A stretch of DNA of 64,000 nucleotides from Bacteroidota bacterium (GTDB lineage: Bacteria; Bacteroidota; Bacteroidia; Flavobacteriales; Schleiferiaceae). The DNA is taken from the NCBI GenBank assembly GCA_003385605.1, contig QQUU01000089.1, forward strand, positions 1-64,000, read 5' to 3'. A model generated the notes under the pieces. That model did no database searches and had not been told where the DNA came from. It worked only from the letters and a program-made list of their open reading frames with translations. Shown here piece after piece: positions 9,138 through 17,939 of this stretch (the stretch's first letter is position 1; each line of letters opens with the position of its first letter). Both the position numbers and the translations under genes were made by a program.

Positions 9138-9767
9138 TTAATTCTCGGTAGACTTCGAGCTGATGATGCTCTTTTCAGGATATACGAAGTTGTATTCCGG
9201 GCCTTTGAGCATGCGCGGTTCAAACTCCAAATCCAGGTAGTTACAGATCGTTTTGAGTGTGCCTTCTGGGTCGCCAACGAGCTCTTTAAACGTGATGTTT
9301 AATGCACGGTCGGTCACCTTGTTGATTTCATTAATGACCAGGTCGTATTCACGGCTCGCTTGCTTCTCGCTCATTTCAGTGCGCTTCACGATGGAAGAGA
9401 CCACTTCCTCCTTCTTGCGAACGATGGTGATGATTTTGGCATCGCGATCGATGTAATCTTGTAAGGTTAAGCGGCCGGTTGGGAATGGACGCAACTTGTG
9501 CGGTTTTGGTTCCCGGCCGAAATTCAGATTAACTATGCGGTTAATGAGGTGTCCAAAACGTGAGGCACGTTGGTTCATGCGAATTTGACGGTACGCCAAA
9601 AGCTTGTTGCCGTTGTAGCGTTTACCAATCAGTCGAAACGTATCCTTGGTAACACTCTCAAAGAGCATGTTGATCTCTGAATGGCCTCCAAGCATGGCCG
9701 CAAGCAGGGTAGTACCGCTGCGCTGACAGCCTAAAAGAAGAAGAGGTTGTGACTGATGGTTTTCCAT
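9138..9767 (-). CDS. P-loop sulfotransferase-like protein (short)
   Basis: The 209-residue protein opens with the 5'-phosphosulfate-binding loop GCQRSGTTLLAAML (residues 13-26), diagnostic of PAPS-dependent sulfotransferases. A second element, IITIVRKKEEVVSSIVKR, sits where the 3'-phosphate-binding arginine and serine are expected. At 209 residues it is shorter than typical members (260-300), mainly because the middle region is reduced. The start shares a base with the stop of the upstream glycosyltransferase (TAATG), so it is the last gene of a coupled minus-strand run. Probable role: transfer of sulfate to a sugar of a surface glycan. The acceptor is unknown, and reduced or altered activity cannot be excluded. 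Confidence 0.75.
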   Translation of the reverse strand: MENHQSQPLLLLGCQRSGTTLLAAMLGGHSEINMLFESVTKDTFRLIGKRYNGNKLLAYRQIRMNQRASRFGHLINRIVNLNFGREPKPHKLRPFPTGRLTLQDYIDRDAKIITIVRKKEEVVSSIVKRTEMSEKQASREYDLVINEINKVTDRALNITFKELVGDPEGTLKTICNYLDLEFEPRMLKGPEYNFVYPEKSIISSKSTEN

Positions 9768-10678
9768 TATCCGAAGATGTTGAAGTTCTTTTTAACCCAA
9801 TTGGCCCCTACGTAGGAGGTCACAAAGTAAAGGACTGTTTTTAAATCAAGAGGTGCCTTGCGCAAGAATTGACGTGCTTGCTTCATATCACCGACGAGGT
9901 AGAAGTAGCGTGCCCTGGAACCGTGCAGACGCCTGACGGCCAATTTATGAAGCGCTGGGTAGCGGTCTTTATACTGTGCAGCAAAAGACATGCTGTAGTT
10001 GAAATCTATTTCTCTGTAGCGCGGATTCAGGCTAAGGTTGGACCCTTCTACGATGCGGATGTAAAGGCTTTCTGCAATTTCTGCAGAGTGCTGTCCTTCA
10101 AATAGGCGAACGACCCAATCGAAATCGACCATACCGTGTTCTTCTTCAAAAAGTATGTGCTTTAAAGAACTTTGGTAAACGATGGCACCGAGGTAGGTGT
10201 TTTGGCCTTGCTTGGATTTAGACAACTTGCTGGCGAAGGTGGCATTGGCCGGGAAGTGTTTGATGGGCTCTTCCGGGAATCTAATGCGCACGGTCTCTGT
10301 TCCCTTTTGCCTGTCAATCAATGTATAGCCGCTCGTCAGGATAGGGGCCGCGTCGAGGTGAGGCAGCAGCTTTTCCAACTTAAACGGTTCCCAAAGGTCG
10401 TCGTGGTCTGCTATGCATATCCAATCGCCGGTGCAGGCTTTAAGACCGATGTTGCGCCCTGTGTTGGGGCCTCCGGTATTTGCCTTGGTTTGGAGGATTT
10501 GAATGTCTTTGTACGAAGCTAAAACTTCGAGGGTGTTGTCTGTGCTGTGGTCGTCTACGACGAATACTTCCAGTTCAAAATTGACCCCGCGTCCCTCTTG
10601 GTTCAAGATGGAGTCTAAGGCAGCGCTAATGGTGGCACTTCCGTTGTAGGTGGTCATGATAACAGAGAAGCGAATCAT
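9767..10678 (-). CDS. Family 2 glycosyltransferase
   Basis: About 303 residues from the start at 10678. This start shares one base with the upstream stop (TAATG) and gives the classic GT2 N-terminus IRFSVIMTTYNGSATI. A longer frame reaching 10750 would add 24 cysteine-rich residues and overlap the neighbour, so I rejected it. GT-A signatures are present: VVDDHSTDNT for nucleotide-sugar binding, then NTGRNIGLKACTGDWICIADHDDLWEP with the DHDD metal-binding motif. It should be cytoplasmic, transferring a sugar from a nucleotide donor to a growing glycan. It lies between two sulfotransferase genes with one-base overlaps on both sides, which suggests that the sulfated glycan carries the sugar it adds. 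Confidence 0.85.
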   Translation of the reverse strand: MIRFSVIMTTYNGSATISAALDSILNQEGRGVNFELEVFVVDDHSTDNTLEVLASYKDIQILQTKANTGGPNTGRNIGLKACTGDWICIADHDDLWEPFKLEKLLPHLDAAPILTSGYTLIDRQKGTETVRIRFPEEPIKHFPANATFASKLSKSKQGQNTYLGAIVYQSSLKHILFEEEHGMVDFDWVVRLFEGQHSAEIAESLYIRIVEGSNLSLNPRYREIDFNYSMSFAAQYKDRYPALHKLAVRRLHGSRARYFYLVGDMKQARQFLRKAPLDLKTVLYFVTSYVGANWVKKNFNIFG

Positions 10679-11673
10679 TAGGCACGAACCTTTAATTCCT
10701 CGACAAGTGCAAGTACAGCATCGTACTCTTTCTGATGCGTTGTAATGCACTGGTCCAATTCATCTTTCTCCTCCTGCGTCAACGTTTTCTTCCACTTTTC
10801 TAAGGAGTTTCCCTTTGTTGTGGTGTTGATGTTGGCCATTTTGGTTCGAGCAATCTTTGCGGTCTCCGTAGCATGCTTTTCGTGCGTGCCAATAAAGTTG
10901 AAGATTTTCTTCATCAGCGCTTCTTGATCGGCAATGAGGTCTTCGTATTGGACGACCATCACCTTTTCAGGTCCAAGTCTTTTAGCCGTTTCAAGGCCAA
11001 TTTTATTCAATCGTATCCACATCTCGGGAATGAGTCCGAAGGTGGGCGGGTAGCTGGTTGGACCCAACACTGTCTCTGCGGTCTCATCGACGAGGGACCA
11101 ACAGTCTTTATGATCTTCTGGTAAGAAAGCGACCTTGCCTTTCTTGGTACGGTAGAAGTTGAAATGGACCTTCATCGAGGCGCTGTGCCCGCGAATGTCA
11201 CGGATGATGTACACAAATTTACTCGTGGGGAAGAGCTCGAGTACATACTCCATCTTGTTGATCAAGTGTGGGCTCTTGTTGACAGGGATGATGTTCTCCC
11301 AGTCGTGAAAGACACGGCCAAATTCCTTGTTGTATTTGTTTGCCGCACGCATCAGATGGCGCTTAAGTCCTTTACTTTCTTGGACGAAGTTGAAGAAGTA
11401 ATTGCTCATCTGGTAGGTATACTGTCCCGAGGCATCTTCTGCGGTCTTGTGGACGCATTTAGCGCCTATTTGCGCCCCTCCAATATGGTTCCAAACCTTG
11501 TCTAGCTCGTCGCCTACCTTGAGCAGCTGAGGGTGACTAACTACCTTGCTCACCAAGAAGGTGGTGCCGCTTCGCATGACCCCAGTAATGAAAAGGGGTG
11601 GTTCAACCTCGCGCGACGGCGGCTGAGGATGCGTTTTAAGTGCTTTGCGAAGAAATTTAGGTAATCTGATCAT
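10678..11673 (-). CDS. Sulfotransferase family protein
   Basis: 331 residues. The PAPS-binding P-loop is GVMRSGTTFL (residues 31-40), and the 3'-phosphate site is FVYIIRDIRGHSAS (around residue 155), with the conserved Arg and Ser. A basic N-terminus (RLPKFLRKALK) suggests loose membrane association. The C-terminal region (ALMKKIFNFIG) matches the usual end of this fold. It is coupled to the downstream GT2 gene by TAATG and lies three bases after the 2OG oxygenase gene. Likely a carbohydrate sulfotransferase of a surface-polymer locus. The acceptor is not predictable, and some bacterial members modify lipids or small molecules instead. Confidence 0.82.
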   Translation of the reverse strand: MIRLPKFLRKALKTHPQPPSREVEPPLFITGVMRSGTTFLVSKVVSHPQLLKVGDELDKVWNHIGGAQIGAKCVHKTAEDASGQYTYQMSNYFFNFVQESKGLKRHLMRAANKYNKEFGRVFHDWENIIPVNKSPHLINKMEYVLELFPTSKFVYIIRDIRGHSASMKVHFNFYRTKKGKVAFLPEDHKDCWSLVDETAETVLGPTSYPPTFGLIPEMWIRLNKIGLETAKRLGPEKVMVVQYEDLIADQEALMKKIFNFIGTHEKHATETAKIARTKMANINTTTKGNSLEKWKKTLTQEEKDELDQCITTHQKEYDAVLALVEELKVRA

Positions 11674-11676
11674 CGT

Positions 11677-12480
11677 TTACTTTCCGAGCTTCTTCAGTCG
11701 GTTGATCACCTTAGTCACTTTGCTCTTCTTATTGGTGAAAGTATCGTTCTCCGCATCTGGTCGTTGAGCCCACAGGGTACGATGGTCCTCTTGGCTGTGT
11801 GCAAACTCATCAGCCGGACGGCCGTTGCTGTAGTAGTACAGCGCGAGAGATTTGCGACTCATGCCCTCTGGACATTGCAGTGGGTCTGGATGGCCGTGGT
11901 AGCTTTTGTCTGTGGTAGAGAAGATAGCCATGCGGTTAAACAATGGAAGGATCTTCGCGCCACATTCGCTCATGTCTGTTTTCCACAGCTCGAAGTGTCC
12001 GCCGTAGCTTTCGTCCCAATCTTTATTGAGGTAAACCAAGACGTTAATGCGTCGGTCCAAGCCTAGCGTTTTGTGCTTGTTGAAATCCACATGGATTTTA
12101 AGGAATCCACCCGGCTTAATCTCGTGCTGTCCGGCGCCATGGAAGTACGGGTCATTGACCAAGGTTTCTTCGATACCTGTGAGTTCTTGCAAGAAATTCA
12201 GAAACGGCTCTGAGTTCAAATAATGCATGAACGCTTTGGTCTTCTCGCCGAAGAAGCGCTCGCCTTTGGAACCAAATTTCACTTGAACGTCATCCGCGTA
12301 GTTGGTCGTGTCCTTTTTGCTGAGATCGGGGAATTCTGCGAGAATTTCGTTGAGTTTCTCTTCGTCGAAGACGTTGTCGAAATAAATCGAAGGGAAGGGT
12401 TCGGCGTTTTTGTACGCGTCCTTGAATTTTGCTGCAACTGCTTGCAGGTCTCTGTATTCTTCGCTTAAAAATGCACTCAT
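11677..12480 (-). CDS. 2-oxoglutarate/Fe(II)-dependent oxygenase, prolyl-hydroxylase type
   Basis: 267 residues. The facial triad is visible as H130-x-D132 (in LKIHVDFN) and H195 (in KSYHGHP), followed by R209 in SRKSLALYYYS, which binds 2-oxoglutarate. The fold matches the prolyl 4-hydroxylase-like 2OG-Fe(II) oxygenases that are common in glycan and secondary-metabolite loci. The N-terminal PFPSIYFDNVFDEEKL resembles the opening of related sugar-locus oxygenases. It lies three bases upstream of a sulfotransferase gene, so it is probably part of the same transcript and may hydroxylate a sugar, lipid or protein substrate. Fold and cofactors are well supported. Substrate is unknown. Confidence 0.8.
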   Translation of the reverse strand: MSAFLSEEYRDLQAVAAKFKDAYKNAEPFPSIYFDNVFDEEKLNEILAEFPDLSKKDTTNYADDVQVKFGSKGERFFGEKTKAFMHYLNSEPFLNFLQELTGIEETLVNDPYFHGAGQHEIKPGGFLKIHVDFNKHKTLGLDRRINVLVYLNKDWDESYGGHFELWKTDMSECGAKILPLFNRMAIFSTTDKSYHGHPDPLQCPEGMSRKSLALYYYSNGRPADEFAHSQEDHRTLWAQRPDAENDTFTNKKSKVTKVINRLKKLGK

Positions 12481-12512
12481 GCTAATCTCTCTTAGAAGGC
12501 TAAGATACTAAA

Positions 12513-12529
12513 CCTACCCTAAGGGTAGG
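12513..12529 (-). terminator. Weak hairpin between flippase and oxygenase genes
   Basis: CCTACCC-TAA-GGGTAGG forms a 7-bp stem just after the flippase stop on the minus strand, followed only by a short GTTTAG. It may attenuate read-through rather than stop it. Confidence 0.35.
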
Positions 12530-12533
12530 GTGG

Positions 12534-13949
12534 CTAATTCTGCACTGTGGCGATGATGAATTTGCGGTTTACTGCAAGCACTGCCAAAACAAAAACTCCA
12601 CGAATTACAGCACCTAAGAAACCTGTGACTGGGAGGTACATTGTGGCGCCGAAAACAAGAGCGCCAACCACAATGATTTTCACATAGGTTGCACTGAAGG
12701 GGAGCATGCCCGATTTGCGGTAGATGAGCACCGCCTTCATAGCATTGAACAAGAACATGGAAATGACACCGCTGTAGGCGACCCCAACAATGCCGTAGGT
12801 TGGGATGAAGTAGAGGTTCAGCGCTATAACTAGCGTGATAAGTATGGTTGAGAAGTAAAAGTTGAACCTGAAGTAGGGACTGTTTCCGATGATTTCGCCG
12901 TTTGAGCCGAAGGAGGAATCGATGAATCGGGCCAAAAGCACCCAGCCGACCACTGGAATGGCAGCATTAAATCGTTCGCTATTGGGGATGAGTGAGAAAA
13001 TCCAGTCGATGTTGGATAGAATCATGATGACCATCAAGACGTTCACAAGTACCTGTATGGTGGCTGTTTTCTTGTACAATTTTGACAACATGGTGGTGTT
13101 GTTCGTGTTCCAAGCTTTCGCAAACTGCGGTGCGAGCATTTGGTTGATGGGTCGTTTAATGCCGTCAATGACGGACCCCATGAAAAAGGCAATGCCATAT
13201 ATACCTACGCTGCTGTAGTCGGTAAGCAAGGACAGCATTTGTATGTCGATGGTCGAGAGACCGAAGGTAACCACGGTGGTCATCACGCTGTAGCGCATGA
13301 AAGTGCGCACCACTCCGGGAAAGGCGGTAAAGGTGTGCTTTAAATGGAATTGGACCCCGACTCTTTTCCAAGCATAATAGAGCCCTCCCAAACCGAGTCC
13401 TAGTGTGCCCAGGCCGAAGAATAGCATCCAATGGATGAAGCCAAAGCTGGACCATAAGACGATCAATCCGCCCACGAGCATTACGCTGCGCAGTCCAATA
13501 TTTTTAAGAAATAGAGGCACAGCGATGCGCTTAGTTGTCGCGCTCACGCTCGTTGCACTGAGCAGCGCCATATTCCCCGCTACAGTGAATCCGAGCACGG
13601 GCAATAACCACGTGTAGGTTTCCAAATGAAAAACGGGCGCAAGCAGTGGTCCACAAAGTGCCATCAATGCTCCAGACCCGAGGATAAGTGCCGTGTTTTT
13701 GCTGAAAATAGCCTGCTTGAAATGGTCCCCTACGCTTTCGTCTGCATGAAATTTGGTGTACGCGCGGTGATTGCCGAAAAGAAGAATATTGGCCAATAAT
13801 ATGGTGGTTCGCTCAATCCATCGGTACACGCCTAATTCGCCTGTGCTGAAGAGCTTGGGCAAAAGCCAAATGTTCAAGATTACACCGATACCAATCCCCA
13901 GCAGGTTGATCAGTGCTCCTTTCGATATCTGTCGTTTTTGAGTGTCCAT
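12534..13949 (-). CDS. Polysaccharide/lipid-linked oligosaccharide flippase (Wzx/MATE-like)
   Basis: A 471-residue integral membrane protein with about 12-14 hydrophobic helices, no signal peptide and few soluble stretches. The opening, ISKGALINLLGIGIGVILNI, is typical of Wzx-type flippases of the MOP superfamily, and YSSVGIYGIAFFMGSVID corresponds to the conserved mid-protein helix region. It would move a lipid-linked glycan unit from the inner to the outer leaflet of the cytoplasmic membrane. It lies upstream of the oxygenase, sulfotransferase and GT2 genes on the same strand, which fits export of their product. The family is broad; peptidoglycan or teichoic-type substrates are less likely given the context. 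No Wzy polymerase or chain-length regulator lies nearby. Confidence 0.75.
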   Translation of the reverse strand: MDTQKRQISKGALINLLGIGIGVILNIWLLPKLFSTGELGVYRWIERTTILLANILLFGNHRAYTKFHADESVGDHFKQAIFSKNTALILGSGALMALCGPLLAPVFHLETYTWLLPVLGFTVAGNMALLSATSVSATTKRIAVPLFLKNIGLRSVMLVGGLIVLWSSFGFIHWMLFFGLGTLGLGLGGLYYAWKRVGVQFHLKHTFTAFPGVVRTFMRYSVMTTVVTFGLSTIDIQMLSLLTDYSSVGIYGIAFFMGSVIDGIKRPINQMLAPQFAKAWNTNNTTMLSKLYKKTATIQVLVNVLMVIMILSNIDWIFSLIPNSERFNAAIPVVGWVLLARFIDSSFGSNGEIIGNSPYFRFNFYFSTILITLVIALNLYFIPTYGIVGVAYSGVISMFLFNAMKAVLIYRKSGMLPFSATYVKIIVVGALVFGATMYLPVTGFLGAVIRGVFVLAVLAVNRKFIIATVQN

Positions 13950-13984
13950 CTCCTTGGTGGTGAAGTTAGGCCAATTTTGCTCGC

Positions 13985-15532
13985 CTAGTTAACGAGGTAA
14001 TCACTACTTATCTTATCAAACGCGGCCAATTCCGCTTCGATCCAATCCTCTTCCTTGCCCAAGTGTTTCGCCATGATTGTTGCTACCTCGGGCGCAATGC
14101 GGCGGGCTTCTTTCGCATCGAATAGCAATGCGCGGTGCCTGCGTGAGAGCATATCTTCCAAGGTCATGGCCATCTCCTTGCGCACTGCCCACCGAATCAT
14201 GGCAGGATAGAGTTCGAATTTTTCGCTCAGACTCTGTTCTTCGTGACGCTTGATGCGCTTGCGAATTTTCTTTCGAACAGTTCCATACACATGCAACGGA
14301 TCTGACCAATCGGCATTGGTTTCAAAACCGTGGATAGGCAAGTTTTCCGTTTGACACTTGCGCGGAGGTAAGGCACCCACAATAATGGCATTGTCGATGG
14401 CATCTTCACCCATCTTACGGTAAGTGGTCCACTTGCCACCAAGCACAGAAATAAGCCCGGTAGGACTTACCAATACTTTATGGTGCCGACTCACTTCTTT
14501 AGTGCTGCCTTCTTCGCCTCCAGCCGCCAAAGGGCGTAGGCCAGCGAAGGTGCTGAGAATATCCTTTTTGGTAGGCTTCTTTGCCATATAGTGCCCGGCA
14601 TTTTCCAAGATGAAGTCGATTTCTTCCTCTGTGGCAACAGGGTCATTGCTACGTTCGTTCAGTGGGGTGTCCGTGGTTCCGACCACCACTACATCGTGCC
14701 ACGGTACTGCGAAAAGCACGCGTCCGTCGGTAGTATGGGGGACCATGATGGCTTCCTCACCGGGTAGGAAACTTTTGTCCAATACGATATGCACTCCTTG
14801 TGAAGGCCGAATGGAAGCCTTGGCCTCTGGGTTGTCCATCTGCAGGACATCGTCTGCAAAGACTCCAGTACAGTTGATGATGGCTTTCGCGCGAACTTCA
14901 AATTTGCTGTTGCCTATAGTATCATGAGCGGTAACGCCAACCACATGGCCCTCTTCCTTGACCAACCCTGTGACTTTACAATAGTTAGCTAGCGAGGCAC
15001 CGTTGGAAGTGGCAGTACGGGCCAATGAAATCGCGAGTCGGGCATCGTCGAACTGTCCATCGTGATACAAGACGCCACCGCGCAGACCCTTGGTTTCAAC
15101 ATTTGGTATTTTATCCAGTACCTCGTCCTTTGAAATCAACTCGGAAGGGCCCAAGCCGAGGCGCCCTGCCATGAGGTCGTAAATCTTTAGGCCTATGCCA
15201 TAGAACGGGCTGTTCCACCAATCGTAGGATGGGATGACGAATCCTAAATTTTTTACCAAGTGTGGGGCGTTTTGACAAAGCAGTCCACGCTCGCGAAGTG
15301 CTTCAATGACAAGACTGATGTCCCCGTTTTGCAAATAGCGTACTCCACCGTGGGCCAGTTTGGTACTTTTTGATGAGGTTCCCTTCGCAAAATCATCCCC
15401 TTCTAAAAGGCCGACTTTGTAACCGCGGGAAGCTGCATCGACCGCAGCACCTAGACCGGTAGCACCGCCGCCAATGACGAGGATGTCAAATTCTTCCTCC
15501 TTGAGGTCAATGATTGATTCTGCTCTATTCAT
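13985..15532 (-). CDS. glpD: Glycerol-3-phosphate dehydrogenase (FAD-dependent)
   Basis: 515 residues from the ATG at 15532. A longer frame to 15610 would overlap glpK by 86 bases and add residues unlike the family. The FAD-binding segment ILVIGGGATGLGAAV is followed by LLEGDDFAKGTSSKSTKL and AHGGVRYL, all diagnostic of GlpD. Further on come the substrate region (VLFAVPWHDVVVVGTTDT) and the GLRPLA and GGKWTTYR motifs. It oxidises sn-glycerol-3-phosphate to dihydroxyacetone phosphate at the inner membrane and passes electrons to quinone. The start overlaps the glpK stop by eight bases (ATGAATAG), so kinase and dehydrogenase are translated in tandem. Together with divergent glpF this is a complete glycerol uptake and oxidation route. 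Confidence 0.95.
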   Translation of the reverse strand: MNRAESIIDLKEEEFDILVIGGGATGLGAAVDAASRGYKVGLLEGDDFAKGTSSKSTKLAHGGVRYLQNGDISLVIEALRERGLLCQNAPHLVKNLGFVIPSYDWWNSPFYGIGLKIYDLMAGRLGLGPSELISKDEVLDKIPNVETKGLRGGVLYHDGQFDDARLAISLARTATSNGASLANYCKVTGLVKEEGHVVGVTAHDTIGNSKFEVRAKAIINCTGVFADDVLQMDNPEAKASIRPSQGVHIVLDKSFLPGEEAIMVPHTTDGRVLFAVPWHDVVVVGTTDTPLNERSNDPVATEEEIDFILENAGHYMAKKPTKKDILSTFAGLRPLAAGGEEGSTKEVSRHHKVLVSPTGLISVLGGKWTTYRKMGEDAIDNAIIVGALPPRKCQTENLPIHGFETNADWSDPLHVYGTVRKKIRKRIKRHEEQSLSEKFELYPAMIRWAVRKEMAMTLEDMLSRRHRALLFDAKEARRIAPEVATIMAKHLGKEEDWIEAELAAFDKISSDYLVN

Positions 15533-17021
15533 CTGCACCGGCCTCAATCCAGCCTTTGGTCGAGTTAATTCCCTTGTTCCACTGCTGACGCAAAAGCGTA
15601 AAGTCTCCATCAGCTGGGTTGAATGTTTGGTCTATCTCGGACAATTCTTTGAGCTCTTCCAATCCGGACCAAATACCCGTTCCAAGACCCGCTAAAAGTG
15701 CTGCGCCGAGTGCCGTGCTTTCTGTTTCCATCGGTCGAATCACCGGACATCCAAGCAAGTCACTTTGGATTTGCATCATGGTGTCGTTGGCACTTGCTCC
15801 ACCGTCCACTTTGATGGATTTTAGGTCTTCGCCCATATCCTTAGCCATAGCTTCTAGTACATCTGCAGTGCTCAGCGCGATAGCTTCCAATGCAGCATAG
15901 GCGATGTGTGAGGTATTCGTTCCTCGGGTGATGCCCATGATGGCGCCACGCGCGTAGCTGTCCCAATGCGGTGCACCTAATCCTGTAAGGGCGGGGATGA
16001 TGGTGATGCCACCATTATTCCCTTCTTTAAGGGCCAATTCTTCAACGTCTGCACTCTGTTCTATGAAGCCCATGCCGTCGCGTAACCACTGCACTAAGGA
16101 GCCAGCTACGTACACCGAGCCTTCAAGGGCATAGGTAAGTTTACCGTCCATTTGCCATGCCACGGTACTCAACATTTTATTGGTGCTTCGAACGATTTGA
16201 TCGCCCGTGTTTGACATGGCGAAACAACCGGTACCGTAGGTGTTTTTCGCCTCCCCAATGTTGAAACAGAGTTGGCCGAAAAGTGCAGCCTGCTGGTCGC
16301 CGGCGATGCCTGAAATAGGCACTTCGGCGCCAAAAACTCCCTTATCCGTTGTCGCTAAATTTCCACTGCTGTCCACGACTTTCGGAAGCATGGACATAGG
16401 TACCTCAAAGAGATTGCAGAGTTCTTGGTCCCAGCCGCCATTGTTGATGTTGTAGAGCATGGTACGGCTGGCGTTGGATGCATCTGTGATATGACTTGCG
16501 CCACCTGTTAATTTATAGATGAGCCAAGAATCTACCGTTCCAAAACAAAGTTCGCCTCGCGCTGCGCGCTCGGCCGCGCCTTCCACTTTGCGTAAAATCC
16601 AGCGGATCTTACTTGCAGAGAAATAGGCGTCTACAATGAGTCCTGTTTTTTCTGCGACCATCGCTACATTTTCGCTCGAGAGTGAGCTGCAGTAGTTCGA
16701 GGTGCGTCGGTCTTGCCATACGATGGCATTATAGATGGGTTCACCGGTAGCGCGGTCCCAGATGATGGTGGTCTCGCGTTGGTTGGTGATGCCTATGGCG
16801 GAAATGCCGGTAGCTTTAATTTTCGCAGCTTTTAAGGCGGCGGTGATGGCTTTTTGTTGGGTAGCCCAGATTTCATTCGCATCGTGCTCGACCCAAGAGT
16901 TGTCCGGGAAGTGCTGGGTGAATTCAAATTGACCTAAGCCGATCTTTTTAGTGTCTTTATCAAAAACGATGGCACGCGACGAAGTAGTACCGGCGTCAAT
17001 AGCGAGGATATATGGAACCAT
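15525..17021 (-). CDS. glpK: Glycerol kinase
   Basis: 498 residues, the usual size for the family. The FGGY-kinase phosphate loop is at the start (ILAIDAGTTSSRAIVFD), followed by the glycerol-site segments NQRETTIIWD and AIVWQDRRTS. The second ATPase half carries TYGTGCFAMSNTG and the ATP-binding end of the fold (SIKVDGGASANDTMMQ). It phosphorylates glycerol to sn-glycerol-3-phosphate in the cytoplasm, trapping the glycerol that enters through GlpF. It is first in the minus-strand glpK-glpD pair and is divergent from glpF across a 105-base gap, so both sides could share control. I see no clear operator in that gap. Confidence 0.96.
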   Translation of the reverse strand: MVPYILAIDAGTTSSRAIVFDKDTKKIGLGQFEFTQHFPDNSWVEHDANEIWATQQKAITAALKAAKIKATGISAIGITNQRETTIIWDRATGEPIYNAIVWQDRRTSNYCSSLSSENVAMVAEKTGLIVDAYFSASKIRWILRKVEGAAERAARGELCFGTVDSWLIYKLTGGASHITDASNASRTMLYNINNGGWDQELCNLFEVPMSMLPKVVDSSGNLATTDKGVFGAEVPISGIAGDQQAALFGQLCFNIGEAKNTYGTGCFAMSNTGDQIVRSTNKMLSTVAWQMDGKLTYALEGSVYVAGSLVQWLRDGMGFIEQSADVEELALKEGNNGGITIIPALTGLGAPHWDSYARGAIMGITRGTNTSHIAYAALEAIALSTADVLEAMAKDMGEDLKSIKVDGGASANDTMMQIQSDLLGCPVIRPMETESTALGAALLAGLGTGIWSGLEELKELSEIDQTFNPADGDFTLLRQQWNKGINSTKGWIEAGADE

Positions 17022-17126
17022 AAAAGTGTTAGTGTTACTGCCTTAAATATATGGAGAATGCACGATGAAAAGGGGCTGTGACCTGATAAATCATTATCTT
17101 AGCAATGAACGTAACACACAACACTC

Positions 17127-17876
17127 ATGAGCGCATTTTGGGCAGAATTTGTCGGAACTTTTCTATTGATTTTTATTGGGAACGGCGTCGTTGCCAACAT
17201 GGTACTCAAAGACACGAAAGGGGGCGGAGATCCTGGTTCGTGGATCATGATAACCTCGGCTTGGGGCTTCGCTGTTTTTGTGGGCGTTGTCGTGGCTGGA
17301 CCGTACAGCGGTGCACACTTAAATCCTGTCGTGACCTTGGCCTTATGGTTGGATGGAGCGCTCGAAGGCTCCCAGGTTGGTGTGTATATGTTGGCTCAGC
17401 TTTTAGGGGCTGCTGCGGGTACCACGACAAACTACATCTTCCATAAAACGCATTACGACATCACCGAAGATGCAGCCTCTATCCGAGGTTCTTTCTGTAC
17501 TTCCCCAGCGATCAAAAGCACCTGGAACAACTTCTTCAGTGAGCTTGCGGGTGCCTTCGTACTTATGTTTGTCATCTTCTACATCTCTGACGGTGCCTTT
17601 GAAATGGCCGGCGAGGAGGTACCTGTAGGGTTGGGTAGCGTAGGCGCACTGCCCGTGGCTATTCTTGTTTGGGTTATTGGTCTAGCATTGGGTGGAACCA
17701 CGGGTTACGCCATCAATCCAGCGCGTGATCTAGGCCCGCGCATCATGCACCAATTGCTGCCTATCAAAAACAAGATGGATTCGGGTTGGGACTATGCGTG
17801 GATTCCTGTGATCGCACCACTTTGCGGGAGTGCACTAGCATATGCTGTAAAAGAGTGGTTACTCATGACGGTATAA
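17127..17876 (+). CDS. glpF: Aquaglyceroporin (glycerol facilitator)
   Basis: 249 residues of the MIP family with six transmembrane helices and two half-helices. The second half-helix has the canonical NPA (N197-P198-A199, then R200-D201 in YAINPARDLGPR). The Asp after the Arg is typical of glycerol-permeable members rather than strict water channels. The first motif is NPV (N66-P67-V68 in GAHLNPVVT) rather than NPA, read clearly from the DNA (aat-cct-gtc at 17322-17330). The gene is divergent from glpK-glpD, which places it in glycerol uptake through the inner membrane. Replacement of the first NPA alanine by valine occurs in some aquaporins and probably does not abolish transport. Confidence 0.92.
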   Translation: MSAFWAEFVGTFLLIFIGNGVVANMVLKDTKGGGDPGSWIMITSAWGFAVFVGVVVAGPYSGAHLNPVVTLALWLDGALEGSQVGVYMLAQLLGAAAGTTTNYIFHKTHYDITEDAASIRGSFCTSPAIKSTWNNFFSELAGAFVLMFVIFYISDGAFEMAGEEVPVGLGSVGALPVAILVWVIGLALGGTTGYAINPARDLGPRIMHQLLPIKNKMDSGWDYAWIPVIAPLCGSALAYAVKEWLLMTV

Positions 17877-17939
17877 TTTTAACCAAACTAAATCTTGTCT
17901 TTAATTACTGGTAATATTCATCTACCATCTTTGTGATGG

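Noticed and set aside
9138-9767. Possible pseudogene status of the short sulfotransferase
   Set aside because: The frame is intact, the PAPS loop is perfect, and the start and stop fit coupled translation, so reduced size alone is not enough.
10679-10750. Longer N-terminus for the GT2 protein
   Set aside because: It would add 24 cysteine- and arginine-rich residues ahead of the conserved IRFSVIMTT start and overlap the neighbouring gene by 73 bases.
15533-15610. Longer N-terminus for GlpD
   Set aside because: It lies wholly within the glpK coding region and does not resemble GlpD; the ATG at 15532 gives the usual short overlap.
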